Positions 34,290-44,969 of a stretch of 64,000 bases of DNA are shown here, one piece after another. Both the position numbers and the translations under genes were made by a program. Origin of the DNA: Icerya purchasi (Eukaryota > Arthropoda > Insecta > Hemiptera > Monophlebidae); NCBI GenBank assembly GCA_039619475.1, contig CM077116.1:252140440-252204439 (forward strand), written 5' to 3'. Numbering within the stretch: the stretch's first letter is position 1; each line of letters begins with the position of its first letter. Below the pieces are notes generated by a model that was given only the letters and a program-made list of their open reading frames with translations, was not told the origin of the DNA and did no database searches.

Positions 34290-36915
34290 TGCGTGCTCGT
34301 TTATTACGGAAATATTATAAATTACGAAATAGCATGATTTTAGTATTTTCGAAAACCTATACATTACAATAAATTGGGCGAGAAAAATGAATAGCCTTTA
34401 ACCGCTGTTATAAGGGGTTTTATAAAACTATCGCTAAAGCCGAGCTGCTGTCTACTCCTGCGTATAATTTTCGATATTAATTCGAAAATAACATCTTACA
34501 CCCCACTGCGCCCTGTGCTATGGTAACGTTTTTACTTTACTTTCCTTCCCGGCTTACATCGGATCGAAATTTCGTAGGTCGTCATCTTGATTTTTGAGAT
34601 TTGCCGCAATCTACGCTACCGAGCGCTATTGCCTCATTTCTTGCTGCTTCGCCGCTGCGGTCAAACTGGAATTTATCAAATCTGCGAACGTTTTATTTTG
34701 CCGAGAAGAAATTAATGGCGCTGTCTCTGCGACGCGAAATCCATTCCGTACCGGAATCCGTTTCCGAGAACGTTGCAAACTGATCGCGCCCACGTTTCGT
34801 TCTGACATGCGTTTGACCTTTTCAGGACGTAGTGGCGCTATCGCCTTCGATTGCTTCCGACTTTCCCGCGAAATTCGATTTTAAATTATTACCTATTGTG
34901 CCGAAAAGTTACAGCCGATACGCAACAATTACCATTCCGTCTGGTCGAATCCATCTCGTTAATGAATCCGTTCGTTAGCAGCTAGCTCGATAGGACGGCC
35001 GCCAATTTCCGTGATCTCAGTTAAGATACCGCTGACGATTTCTCGTTCGATAAGACGTTTGCGTAACATTAAATCCGAAGCGGATGAAATATGGCCGAAG
35101 GTTTATTTACCGAAACAGTCGGTCCCGTCTCGGTCGCAATTTAGACGAACGTAAGAGTAGTTGCTCTCTTTATTTTCCTGAAAATTCTCCAACGTACGCC
35201 CCGGTTACTTAAATAGAAATACGGTCACGGCCATCAACAACGATAACGATTACAACTATTTCCGTTACTACTAATCGTATAATTATTACTATTATTATTA
35301 TTATTATTTTTACCATTAGAATTGTTGTTAATGATTTTATTAATGGAAGTATTCTGTTCACCGCTGAAATTATTAATATTATTATTATTAATGTTGTGGC
35401 TGAGATGATCGACAACATGTTTTCTAATAGTGGTGACACAGAAAAATTATCTACGATCGGTAAAAGTTATATGAGGGACTACTTAATTGTTTAGTACTTA
35501 AGCGAATTTTAAAACATACCATATAATTCTTTCAGAAACTTACAATGAGGAGAAAAAAGAAAAAACAATTTCGGTCAAGCCTGATGTTTCATGCGCTAAC
35601 GATAACTCTATAATTTACATTTACATAATACTAAACTCAAAAAAAGGAATCTGATTTTTCCCGCTGCAAAGAGAGAGAGACACGTAATTTTTTGCGATTT
35701 TCTGAAATTATTGCCGTCTCCGAAAATTTCGTTAAGAAAATGAAATACGGTTTCGTTTCCGATAAATAGCGATCTTTCAATCGATACGTAATATGTCCGA
35801 GGATAAAAAAATTTTTTTTTCAAAAATTTCGAGTTTTCGGCGCCCCCAGGGCCTAATTTTAATGTTGGAAACCCGTATGTTCCAAATTAGAAAAATATAC
35901 GGGAATGCGTACATTTTTAACTCTATTCAAAATTTGTAGCTGTAATATTCCTGGTGCTGGGGGAGGGGGAGCGCCATTTTTCGCGCTTTTGTGAACTTTT
36001 CAACTGACTTCATCATAAGTAGCCGAATTAATCATCCGACATTACAGGTATTTGGCTATTCGGATGCGTTAGCCGCTTCCCGAATATTCGTGAACGAACA
36101 TCTCTCGGTTAAAAATTCGCGTTCATTCTCTAGAGCGCGCCAATTAAAGAATAATGGATGGCGATTTGTTTGGGTTCGTAACGGAAAGATTTTCGCAAGA
36201 AATAACGAAAGTATGTCTATTTTTAGAATTGTCTCTGAATTTAGCTTTTATCGAACTTAAAAATACGCATTTTATATTATATTTTAAGATTAATGTCGCC
36301 TGCGTAAACAAAGAATTATGCAATGGGTTGTGTGGATTGTTTATTGTTGTCCAGTGTGAGTTATTTATTCTTCGCTTGTTTATTAGTTTTTTCTTGTTAA
36401 ATTCGGTTGCGGTTCTTCTGTTATCTTTTGCTTCCCTACTAACGAATATTAACTAATACATGTTCCTTTAGGTATGGGTCTCATTATCTAACTACTTTTA
36501 TTTACTATTATGATGAATATTATTTGTACGATGTGTTGAATATTATTTGTACACTCACGCTTTATATCTGTTTTTTTCGGTTAATCTTCGGTATAAAAAT
36601 TTCTTCTCTTCGCTTTTCTTCGTTGACTCTATGTTACTTTTCCCATCGAAATATAACATTTATTATTAAAGCCTTAATCTTTTTTCACTCTCATTGCACC
36701 TATAGTTTTCAGATAAAACATTATCGTGGGTTTTTTTTTTTTTTCGAAATATGTTTTAATATTATTGCTATCAAAAATCCGTCGTCCATAATCTGTGCGG
36801 TGTATATTTACGTTTTGCCCCCCCCCCCCCGACGTTATTTTAGAATTCAATTTCTCACTAAGTTTCTCTTGTTTGTTTACATTACATAATTTAAAGCAAC
36901 AATAACATTTGTTAT
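34290..36915. other. Unexplained region, less AT-rich at 34.5-35.2 kb
   Basis: 34.5-35.2 kb is richer in CG dinucleotides and G+C than its surroundings and has overlapping open frames on both strands, none with a recognisable domain. At 35.22-35.42 kb the minus strand has an Asn-rich open frame (KNNNNNNSNNY) over AAT repeats, like the Asn-rich start of LINE copy 2's ORF1. It could be the 5' part of that LINE or of a related one. Nothing else is supported. Confidence 0.4.
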
Positions 36916-37502
36916 CAGCGTCAGATCCACGGGGGGGGGGGGGGGGTCCCCAAAGAATGAAAACTTCAATGAAAAAATTTTTTGTACAATGTTATACCTG
37001 TGGATTTAATTATAGCTAATATTTAATACTGTTTTCTAGTAAAACTATTAATGTTACGTTTTTATTCTGTTTTAAACGCAACTGTCTTCGTTCTTTTGTC
37101 TCTTTTTTGTTTATTTTTAATTTTTATTTTGCAATTTTAATTAAAAATAGTTCAATGAGAAATATATATACCCTTTTTTACTTGTTCACGCACAAAGAAT
37201 TCGGATTGGATTACTAACTAAAATAATAAAGAAGTGAAGTCTAATAAAAATGCTATTGTTCTATTCTTTCTAGTAATTCACGATTCAAATTCTAACCTAC
37301 CATTTTGAGCTAGAATTTTATAATTTCGTTTTATTTTTCACCCCTAAATATAAGACAAAATTTAAATTAAAAATTGTAATAATTATGTATTTTTAAAACA
37401 TTTTTAAATTTCTATAAAGGTCGTTACAAGGGGTATTTCTCAAATCTTATTACGTAATTATATAATTTCCCTCCCCAAAATGTTTCTCTGGATCCGTCGC
37501 TG
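36916..37502. mobile_element. hAT-like MITE, 587 bp
   Basis: The ends are CAGCGTCAGATCCA at the left and CAGCGACGGATCCA as the reverse complement at the right. The flanks TTGTTAT and TTGTTACT suggest an 8-bp duplication with one small change. A long G-run follows the left end. Interior AT-rich and non-coding. Confidence 0.65.
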
Positions 37503-37554
37503 TTGTTACTAATACCAGATTAATTCATTTATGACGTATACAAATCTAAAGTTA

Positions 37555-40500
37555 TTTATTTTAAATGTAAGCGGTTTAAGGAAACATTTTGACGAGTTGA
37601 AAATTTCTGTTAACAGACAAGATTTTAATTTTGATATTATAATATTAAGGGAATGAAGTCTCTTATTATAAAATCTCTGGATACCATAGTGTTACGCAAT
37701 GTCCGGGGCATAAGCGTTCAGGTGGGGTTGCTGTTTATATAAAAGACAATACTATTCCTTATACAAGCGTTAATGTTTCAGTGTCTACTGCTAATGTTTT
37801 GGTTTAGGTTCAGTTTAAATTTAATATGATGTTCACTGTCTATGGTTTATATAGATTTTGTAATTCATCTTATGAATTATTTTTAGATGAGTTAAAAAGT
37901 ATCCTACGTCCACGTAAGAATAATGCAATAATAACGGGAGATATAAATATAAATACATTTGATAAAATAAATAGTTCCGCTACTTAAATATTAACTAGCA
38001 TATTTGGTTTTGTAAATATTATACGAGAGAGTACATTCTCACGCTCAAGAGATGGATATAACTCCGTAAGAGGGTTGTTGAATAAAAGTTTAGTTCTTAG
38101 TGCGAATTATGAATTACTAGATATCCCATTCTCTGATTACAGGGGAATTATAGCGTATTCTTTTTTTTTCTAACGAATTCCTCCCAATTGAGAAACTTGA
38201 AAGATTTCATTTTAACGAAGAAAAATTCACAGGTCTCGCTGTAAACTGGAATTTGGATCATATATATTCCGGTTCTGCATCTATTGATGATAAATTTAAT
38301 TGGTTTATATCTACCCTGTCCAACACCATAAATAAGTGTAAAGAAAGGCGTTTGTTCCCTACAGTGATAAATAGGAAAAATCCCCGGATGAACGATTCTA
38401 TAAGTAAGCTAATCATCTTGAAAGAACGCCCCTATATAAACAGTTAAAATCTCGAAAGAATGATCTAGTTTTAATCGCTCGTTTTAAAGGAGTTTCTAAG
38501 GAAATTCAAAAACAAATAAGGGAAAGTCTAAACGGGAATACTACAATAACATACTTGACGATTGTAAATGTAGTCAAAAAAATTATTGGGCAGTGTCATT
38601 AAGAAAACAATTGGTAGCAGACAGATTATTTTATAACAGGTAAGTATAAATGGCTAAACAATAAATGTTGGTGGAAATGAGAATTCCGTCGCCAAAGCGT
38701 TTGCCAGTTATTTTGCCGCAGCATCGTCGTCAGAAAAGTACCCATCCGATTTCCGCAGCATGAAACACCATGCAGAACAACAGCCAATGTACTTCCCGTT
38801 CGAATCCAATGAAATATACAACAGTAACTTTACCAATCTCAGAGTTCGAATTCCAACTCAACTACCACACATACAACACTGCTCCTGGCCCCGACTGCAT
38901 CCACCCATACATGCTTAAGTATTTCCCAATTTCTGGCAAATAATTTCTTCTACATATATTCAAACGAATCTGGAAACATTTCGGCACAATGGAAGTCGGC
39001 CAATATCATCCCAATACTAAAGGAAAACAAAGATCCTACCTTTCCAGAAAGTTACCGTCGTATTCCATTGCCTAGTGTCATTTTCAAAACGCTGGAGAAG
39101 ATGGTTAATAGGCGCCTCCTGTTTTTCCTAGAACAAAAAAGAGTCTTCTATCTCTTTAACAAGCTGGCGGACGAGAGACAAGATCGGCAGTCAGCCAGCT
39201 ACTTAGCCCTCATGGGCAAATTCTATTGGATTTTCATCGTTAACAGCACTTCTACGCAGTATTCTTCGATTTAGAAAAAGCATTTGATCGCTTGTGGCGT
39301 CATGGTTTACTACTAAAACTGCGAACGGAAGGAATCGCCGGAAAAATGGGTAAATACCTACACAGCTTCTTAGACAATAGAACGATCTAAGTTACGACTG
39401 GTTCGTCAACGTCTGAACTGATACTGTTGGAAAATGGTGTACCACAAGGCTCTGCTTTAAACGCAACCTTGTTCATATATTATATCAACGACATAACTGA
39501 CTGCTTTGCCGCCCCTGTAACGTCCCGGCTCTACGTTGATAACCTACATATCTCCTTATCATCCAACCATCCTATAAACGATCAAAATATCCTTCAAAAA
39601 TCTATAGAAAATCTACAGAAGTGGTCCAGTGATAACGGCCTGACTTTCTCCTTAACAAAAACAGTATGTATTGATTTCCACAGGGGATGCCAAAATGTAC
39701 TTCCTAGCGTTTTCCTGAGTCTAAATGGATTTCCTATCCCAAATCGTCCGTTAGTCAAGTTCCTAGGCCTAATATTCGATAAAAAACTTTCCTGGCGCGC
39801 TCACATAGCTGAGCTTAAAACCAAATGCTTAAAATCCTTGTCTATCCTGAAATATTTTTCAAATTACAAGTACAATAGAAACCCAAAATTACTCCTTACA
39901 ATATACAGATCAATTATCCTTTTGCGAATCAATTACGGGTGCCAGGTGCACTCCTCAGCCGCTAAAAGTGTGCTACTATCGCGTTTAATCCTCTTAGGTA
40001 GGCTCCATGTGCTGTAATAGCCCCAGCAGTTAAACACAGTACATGGAAACCCTCATACACACCTTCAGTTAATATATATAAAAAAAAAAAAAAATAGTTT
40101 ATAATTATTTTAATATGGCTACTTTAAGGAAAGTGTATGCGATATACTAGATATATTAAAATATAATATCACTACAGAAAAGGATTATTTTTGTGATTCA
40201 AACTATTCAATCTGTAATTCATTTGTTTTTTATAATTTCACAAATGACGAAGTAAAATATGAAATTCTTTCCTTACCTAATAAATCCTCATATGGAATTG
40301 ATGGTGTTTCGATCGGACTTATACGTGAAAATTTAAACAGATTCGTGCAACCACTTACGTACCTATTTAATGGGTCTGTAAATACGGGTAAATTTCCGGA
40401 TATTTCGAAATTAGGAGCCTCGTTTATAAGAGGCGGTGATAAAATGTTAGCATTGAATTATAGACTTATCAGCATTTTATTTCATATTAGTAAAATATAT

Positions 40501-41700
40501 GAAAAATGTTTCAAAATTAAGTTGCTAAGTTTTTTTTTAATAGTGTAGTCTTTTTCAGCGAGGACCAATTGGGATTTTTATTCGGGCGGAGCACAGATGG
40601 TGCACTTTTCAATCACGTTTTTTATATTTCCGAAAATTTGGAGGAAGGTAGTTCTATTGCAGCTATCTATTTTGACATAAAAAAGACTTTTGATATTATC
40701 CATCATGAAATTTTGTTACGTAAATTATATGATGCTGGATTCCGAGAATTGATACATAGCTAGTTGAAAACATATTTGTCCGACAGGAGATATGTTACAA
40801 AAATAAACGTTATTCTCAGTAACGTAACGTCACAGCATTTTGTAATCCCCCAAGAGAGTATTTTGGGACTTGCATTGTTCGTAATTTATATTAATGACCT
40901 CTGCAATCTAAATGTGCATGGTAAACTTATTACGTATGCAGATTACACTGTTTTGGTGGTGAATTCTCGTTCCTCTTCTATCTTGTAAAAATTATCTCAA
41001 AATGGAATCGATCTAATAGCGAAATGGATGATTGACGATTAAAAATAAATTAGTATTAAATGAGAATAAGATAAAGTATATATTAATTTAAATTTATCTA
41101 AAGACAGCGTTATCGAGAGAGTATATAAGATAAGTTATTGTGGAGTAAACATCTAACTTATTTATATCAAGTAAACTCAGAAAATTCAACTATCTATTTT
41201 ATTATCTCCAGCAGCAGCACTTCTCATTTCATCATTTACGTTGTTTATATATTGCTCTGTATCAACCGATTCTTTCATATGGGAAACATTTTGTGGGGGG
41301 GGGGGTTGCAGCAAAATTTCATATAAAACCTATAAAGGCATTACAAAATGCGTTGCTTAGCAGAATCTTGCCTCCCTTTGAAAGAGTCGAATCTAACTGC
41401 AATATATTAAGCCTGGATGTCTTATATAAAACTAGTTTGCTGAATTTGTTGTAGTTAATAACAAAAACATGAATTTAAAATATTTCTAAAAGAAGGTAAT
41501 ACCAGATCTAAAAATACTTACTTCGCCACAATGTGAAAGAGTATTTTAAATACCATATGAAAAGCCAAGTAAGGTATACTGGTGCTATTGTATTTTATAT
41601 CCTCCTCTCTGAAGCAAAGTACCTACTGATAAGTTGTAAACGCCGCCATAAACACTTAAAAATTTTGGATTGTATTCTTAAATCTTGGTCACCCTCCAAA
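37555..41700 (+). mobile_element. Degenerate CR1-like LINE, interrupted by another LINE
   Basis: Endonuclease pieces come first: LFILNVSGLRKHFDEL, TQCPGHKRSGGVAVYIKD and AIITGDININTFDK. Next is a linker (NRKNPRMNDSISKLI), and after the 38.65-40.09 kb insertion the reverse transcriptase. The RT shows YGIDGVSIGLIREN, QLGFLFGRSTDGAL, AIYFDIKKTFD and a TYADYTVLV segment where YADD is expected. Tail fragments (ALQNALLSRILPPFERV) reach at least 41.44 kb. Frames are broken throughout. It is an old, dead copy. The CR1 label rests on the endonuclease and RT style only. Confidence 0.7.
38650..40094 (+). mobile_element. Internally deleted LINE inserted in the CR1-like LINE
   Basis: It starts within the endonuclease/RT linker (NVGGNENSVAKAFASYF) and carries fragments of the RT. 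One is TAPGPDCIHPYMLKY; another is ENGVPQGSALNATLF, followed by a LYVDNLHISL segment where YADD is expected. A thumb region (KFLGLIFDKKLSWRAHI) follows. At about 39973 it jumps straight to the element's last bases (ACTATCGCGTTTAATC), then a 3' UTR and an A-run (40080-40094). That 3' UTR (AGGCTCCATGTGCTGTAATA) is shared with the 62.9-kb element, which still has the RNase H and tail missing here. Confidence 0.8.
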
Positions 41701-43002
41701 TACAATATAGAAGGGTACTTAGGCTTGCGTGCATTGTACCATCGACATTGCATGCATAATAGAACATAATTATCTATTTAATATTTGTATAGAGTATTTA
41801 TCATAGTTAATTGTGTTGCGTTAGCCGTTATTCGGATATATTGTTCTGTTTTAAAACATTAATAGCGTTAATGTATAAGATATGATTATATTTTTTCTGT
41901 GTTGTATTTCCCTTGTTATTCTGCCTGATTGTATTGTCTGGTTGTTCGGATGGATTGGGATGCGTTTGCGATACTATAATACATACTGTATAATAATATT
42001 ATTAGTTATAAATTTCCAGATCGGAAGTGTAAACATTTTAATAATAGGATAAAATATTAGCTTGATTTACGAGAAGATTTCTTGTATTATTTCACTAGTT
42101 CGTGGTTGTGTGGCTATTCTAGTAGCTATGCCGCTATATATAATAATAGTAATAGTTTAGCGTATGGTTCGGACGTTGTTATTACATTGTACGCTATATT
42201 TATACAATAAACGATAACAAGTGTTCGGGCACCTACAATATTGGCCTCGTGGGACCCTTTACAGTTATTTCAAACAAAAAAAAATCAAAAAAAGTCTAAC
42301 TACATCTAATACAACATTATATATTGTAAAATTTATAAGCCAGTATTGTAATACAATATTTATATACATATGTACTTACAAAGAAACCGACACTCTCTCA
42401 GCAACTACCTAAATTTCAAATTAACCCGAAAAATTACGCAAAATTCAAGCCAGCAAGGTTACTACGTACGCGCAATAGCCCAAACGAACCCCAGAACCGT
42501 TAACTCAAAATGCCCAACACGGTGCGGCAGCGAGCAACAAAACCAACGTCTACTCTCAATTCTGAAATTCATATTGTTCTTTACACCACGCAATCATCCA
42601 TATCCTTATTTTATTCTTCCATCTATTCATATTCTCTTCTACTTGGATTTCTTTCGGTATACGTTCCGTTAATTTTATCAATAATACCCCTTTTTCCACA
42701 TTGTCTATTTTACTATTGACTCCTTTGACTGTATATAACATATTTTGTCATAACTCCTGGTCCGATAGAATTTTCCTCTTTTAGGTAATGCAATATGTTG
42801 CGCTTTCAACCTTAGCAGTTTATTGTCAAAGTATAAATCATTTTCGGTGACATTTCATTATTCTCATTCCACCAAGTGGCATTTGTTGACTCACGCGCCT
42901 TAAACCCATTCGGCAGAATTATTTTCAAACAAGTTTTCTGCGTCTTACTAATTTTCTTCGTTGCAGTTGTTTTTTCTACCCCTGACTCCAAATTTCTACT
43001 CC
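41701..43002. other. No supported gene
   Basis: May include the 3' UTR of the CR1-like LINE. Open frames at 42.2-42.7 kb overlap on both strands and show no recognised motif. The last 12 bases before the Jockey element form its left target duplication. Confidence 0.4.
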
Positions 43003-43014
43003 ATATTTTTAATT
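43003..43014. repeat. Left 12-bp TSD of the Jockey element
   Basis: ATATTTTTAATT here is repeated exactly after the poly(A) at 47772-47783. The first A of the right copy could belong to the tail. Confidence 0.8.
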
Positions 43015-43306
43015 GAATACGAGTTTCGATGGTTTCGTTTGTCGCGTGTTGTGTCTTGCGTTTAATTTATATATCGTTTCAGTAAAATAGTCGCGTTATC
43101 GTCCAAATTATTCGAATATATATTACCGCTATTTATCAGTTACTTCGTCACTTCAGATCGGTGAGATTGAACCATTTTTCTTATCTATTCTGTATTATTT
43201 ATCATTTAATCTTTTCATTTTCGTACATATTCTTCATTTCTCGGAACAACTCGTACATTAGCACACACCAGCACATACCTACCACGCGTGTATTGTCGTC
43301 GCTGTA
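43015..43306 (+). promoter_or_regulatory. 5' UTR and presumed internal promoter of the Jockey element
   Basis: Defined by the left TSD and the first Gag ATG. Jockey-clade elements are known to drive transcription from a downstream internal promoter beginning at the first base. I infer this here from position and see no diagnostic box beyond scattered initiator-like TCA motifs. Confidence 0.4.
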
Positions 43307-43867
43307 ATGGCGACGACAGCAGATACACCGTTACACACAACGCAATCGCTTTACACACACACACACACACAAACGCAAAACGTACGTCAACATGCAACAA
43401 CATCAACCGTTATCCAACCGGCAACTTATACACACGAACCGCTCTATACGTTGACCGGTACACAAGCGCAACCTGACGATATGCTACGTAATTGTTCTAG
43501 CGAAATCGTACAGCCGGCTCGGTTTACTCCGTCTTTCACGACGACATATAATGTGGCAGGCTCATCAACAGGTATCTCCACTGCGCAGCCCGTACTTGTT
43601 TATGCGCCGACTCCCGAAAATTTCGAATATTTACAGTCAAATATTAATTACGTACAAAATCAAAATGTCATCAATAATCAACACTTCCCTCCCTTACCGC
43701 AAAACAATGCGCAACGAACGAATCAGAGTTGTAGTGGCGAAGAAGTCGATATGCATGAGAATGAAAACAGCCAGGAAAATGATTGGCAGCAAGTTAAGGT
43801 GAGAAAGGGAAAAAGCGGCAATCTGCTATTGCCAACGATAATAATAATAAGAAACACGTTAAAATGA
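43307..43867 (+). CDS. Jockey Gag, N-terminal frame (ORF1a)
   Basis: Encodes 186 residues from the first ATG of the element. The sequence is Thr/Gln/Asn/Pro-rich and low in complexity, including a THTHTQTQ stretch from an AC repeat (about 43350-43371). It then gives an acidic, charged end (NSQENDWQQVKVRKGKSG). N-terminal halves of Jockey-type Gag are typically disordered like this. Its last ~20 codons look out of frame (LLLPTIIIIRNTLK), whereas the overlapping -1 frame continues with a Lys/Arg/Asn-rich run directly into ORF1b. The true Gag is therefore probably one ~550-residue protein, broken here or joined by frameshifting. Its stop TGA overlaps the ORF1b ATG as ATGA. Gag coats the RNA and carries it to the nucleus. 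Confidence 0.75.
   Translation: MATTADTPLHTTQSLYTHTHTQTQNVRQHATTSTVIQPATYTHEPLYTLTGTQAQPDDMLRNCSSEIVQPARFTPSFTTTYNVAGSSTGISTAQPVLVYAPTPENFEYLQSNINYVQNQNVINNQHFPPLPQNNAQRTNQSCSGEEVDMHENENSQENDWQQVKVRKGKSGNLLLPTIIIIRNTLK
43807..43833 (+). promoter_or_regulatory. Candidate -1 frameshift site: GGGAAAA plus hairpin
   Basis: In ORF1a's frame the bases fall as G GGA AAA, a canonical X XXY YYZ slippery heptamer. After a 3-base spacer, GGCAAT and ATTGCC form a perfect 6-bp stem with a 5-base loop (43817-43833). A -1 slip here enters ORF1b's frame, which is open from 43798 onward. The spacer is shorter than the usual 5-9 bases. A single lost base in the A-run would produce the same picture. Confidence 0.35.
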
Positions 43868-44967
43868 CTCGCAATCGATTTGAGGCCCTCTCAATGAACG
43901 ACGGAAATGACTCTGATGAAGAAAGTCAAGTAGGTTCAGCCGAAAAAAGTTCAATGAATAATTCCACACCGTCCATTTCCAAGCCACCACCCATTTTCGT
44001 ACATGGAGTGCAAAATTTCAGAAAAATGCAGGAGAGAATAGAGCTCGTTATAAACAAGTCCGATTACTACGCGAAGGCACTGACAGATCGCGTGGTTAAA
44101 ATAAGCGTACTTTCTCCGGAACAATACCGTAAGCTAACGCGGGTTTTTAGGGAGGAAAATATTATTTTTCACACTTATCAAATGAAACAGGACAGAGCTT
44201 ATAAGGTGGTGATCAGACATTTACACTTTTCAATCGATCCGCTGGTTATAAAAGAAGAATTAGAATCACATGGTTTTGAAGTTCGTAATGTTCATAATGT
44301 GAAACAATATCAGACAAAAAAACCGCTGCCATTATTCTTCGTGGATCTCGAGCCCACAGCAAATTGCCGAGAAATACATAATTTAAAATCATTGTGCAAT
44401 ACTATAATTAAAGTAGAATCGCCCAACAAGAAAGCATCAATCCCGCAATGTCAGAACTGTCAGCAATGGGGACACACCAAAGCTTACTGTACAAGAACGC
44501 CGGTTTGTGTTAAATGTGGAGGTGGCCATAAGACTTACGAATGTAAAAAAGACCCGAAATTTCCGGCTACATGCGGACTGTGTGGCGGATCTCATCCCGC
44601 AAATTATAGAGGTTGTGAGATTTATCAAAAGTTAGTACAAAATAAAACGAATTCGGGGGTTGCAGCAAATCAACCTATTAAACAAAACTATCGACGACCA
44701 ACCGTAACTTATTCACAAATTACTAAGTCTGACACTCCTAGTCAGGCGGACAATATAACAGCAAATGCAACTCATATAAGGAATTCCGGTCAAATCCCCA
44801 TTAACGCCCAATCACCAAATAATTTAAGGGATGATATACAGAATATTCCTTTTGTGAACCTGTTCGAATTCCTGAATGAATTTAAATCCATGTTCCGTCA
44901 ATTAGCCGAGCAAAACAGCATGGTTCTATCCATGCTTACCATGTTAATTCAGAAATTATCCAAATAA
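43864..44967 (+). CDS. Jockey Gag, C-terminal frame with zinc knuckles (ORF1b)
   Basis: Encodes 367 residues. Residues ~80-190 form a PRE_C2HC-type domain (HLHFSIDPLVIKEELESHGF, PLFFVDLEPTANCREI). Three zinc knuckles follow: C196-x2-C-x4-H-x4-C209, C215-x2-C-x3-H-x4-C227 and C237-x2-C-x3-H-x6-C251. These bind nucleic acid and package the element's RNA. The C-terminus (FLNEFKSMFRQLAEQ) looks amphipathic and may multimerise. The listed ATG at 43864 probably lies inside the natural Gag, since sense-like codons precede it in the same frame to 43798. The stop TAA at 44965-44967 overlaps the polymerase ATG. Confidence 0.85.
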   Translation: MTRNRFEALSMNDGNDSDEESQVGSAEKSSMNNSTPSISKPPPIFVHGVQNFRKMQERIELVINKSDYYAKALTDRVVKISVLSPEQYRKLTRVFREENIIFHTYQMKQDRAYKVVIRHLHFSIDPLVIKEELESHGFEVRNVHNVKQYQTKKPLPLFFVDLEPTANCREIHNLKSLCNTIIKVESPNKKASIPQCQNCQQWGHTKAYCTRTPVCVKCGGGHKTYECKKDPKFPATCGLCGGSHPANYRGCEIYQKLVQNKTNSGVAANQPIKQNYRRPTVTYSQITKSDTPSQADNITANATHIRNSGQIPINAQSPNNLRDDIQNIPFVNLFEFLNEFKSMFRQLAEQNSMVLSMLTMLIQKLSK

Positions 44968-44969
44968 TG
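44965..44969 (+). promoter_or_regulatory. UAAUG stop-start overlap
   Basis: The Gag stop TAA and the polymerase ATG share one A (TAATG). A UAAUG overlap is known to couple translation of the two ORFs by termination-reinitiation in the SART1 LINE. The same mechanism is inferred here from sequence alone. Confidence 0.6.

Noticed and set aside
35838..35973. Short inverted GGCGC(C/T)CCCC segments
   Set aside because: Only about 10 G/C-rich bases match, too little for a TIR and without a TSD.
42370..42741. Overlapping open frames on both strands at 42.4-42.7 kb
   Set aside because: No motif, not conserved with anything in the window, and they lie outside the Jockey element as defined by its TSDs.
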